DNA of 23,446 nt from an uncultured Nitrospinaceae bacterium (lineage in GTDB: Bacteria > Nitrospinota > Nitrospinia > Nitrospinales > VA-1). Of this stretch, positions 23,341 to 23,446 are shown piece after piece. Positions within the stretch are counted from its first letter, which is position 1; each line of letters opens with the position of its first letter. The position numbers were made by a program, and so were the translations under genes. The notes under the pieces are model-generated. The model made no database searches, had not been told where the DNA came from, and saw only the letters and a program-made list of their open reading frames with translations. The DNA lies in NCBI GenBank assembly GCA_913043155.1, contig CAJWLY010000005.1, forward strand, positions 1 through 23,446, in the 5' to 3' direction.

Positions 23341-23446
23341 ATGTCAGCAGAAGCCTGTCCCAAATGCGGTTATGAAAATGCCACGCAGTCAGCGTGGTGT
23401 GAGAAGTGCCTGCACCATTTCAACTCGTACAGAAAGGACAAGACCC
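23341..23446 (+). CDS. Zinc-ribbon protein, N-terminal part (cut by window edge)
   Basis: The first 35 residues of a plus-strand protein are visible, opening MSAEACPKCGYENATQSAWC. They form a zinc ribbon with C6-x2-C9 and C20-x2-C23 knuckles, of the kind found at the N-terminus of many membrane or regulatory proteins. The rest is outside the window, so the function cannot be given. The ATG has no obvious ribosome site and lies next to an inverted repeat; a different start cannot be ruled out, but the frame is supported by the paired CxxC motifs. Confidence 0.65.
   Translation, partial: MSAEACPKCGYENATQSAWCEKCLHHFNSYRKDKT

Overview
The window is ordinary bacterial chromosome of roughly balanced GC, gene-dense and with no sign of plasmid or phage. 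Its layout suggests a free-living Gram-negative-type bacterium: an eight-gene ATP synthase block led by an AtpZ-type gene, the holB-ricT-metG-tatD housekeeping neighbourhood, secreted or membrane proteins with ordinary signal peptides, and sucCD. A Nitrospinota- or Deltaproteobacteria-like lineage would fit the TatD-radical SAM fusion and the DUF4175-like/MoxR genes. That placement is inference from gene content; no rRNA gene is present to settle it.

Positions 1-5282, minus strand: an F1Fo ATP synthase operon read right to left, atpZ-atpB-atpE-atpF-atpH-atpA-atpG-atpD. atpD is cut by the window edge, so atpC, if present, lies outside. A good sigma70-type promoter lies just ahead of atpZ. A terminator-like hairpin sits between atpA and atpG. 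Upstream, still on the minus strand, is a small two-cluster ferredoxin (5436-5762) with its own promoter.

Positions 6166-12164, plus strand: holB (clamp-loader delta'), ricT (PSP1/YaaT family), metG, a TatD nuclease fused to a radical SAM domain, and a small DUF423 membrane protein. metG and tatD overlap by four bases. The order matches the conserved holB-yaaT-metS-tatD neighbourhood of many bacteria. A hairpin at 12167-12182 separates this run from a convergent minus-strand gene for a secreted, membrane-anchored protein with a His/Met-rich patch.

Positions 13147-19948, plus strand: a slipin-type SPFH protein, then three genes that look like one unit: an 1111-residue DUF4175-like membrane/coiled-coil protein, a secreted HExxH metallopeptidase-like protein with TPR-like repeats (four-base overlap), and a MoxR AAA+ ATPase. 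MoxR usually travels with DUF58 and von Willebrand-A proteins; none is present here. This module is the most interesting protein-level feature of the window.

Positions 19976-23446: a convergent DEDDy exonuclease with an N-terminal sliding-clamp-binding-like peptide, a 621-base stretch without a convincing gene but with several inverted repeats, then sucC-sucD (four-base overlap) behind a clear TTGACA promoter, and finally the start of a zinc-ribbon protein cut by the window edge. I found no rRNA, tRNA, CRISPR array, insertion sequence or clear pseudogene.
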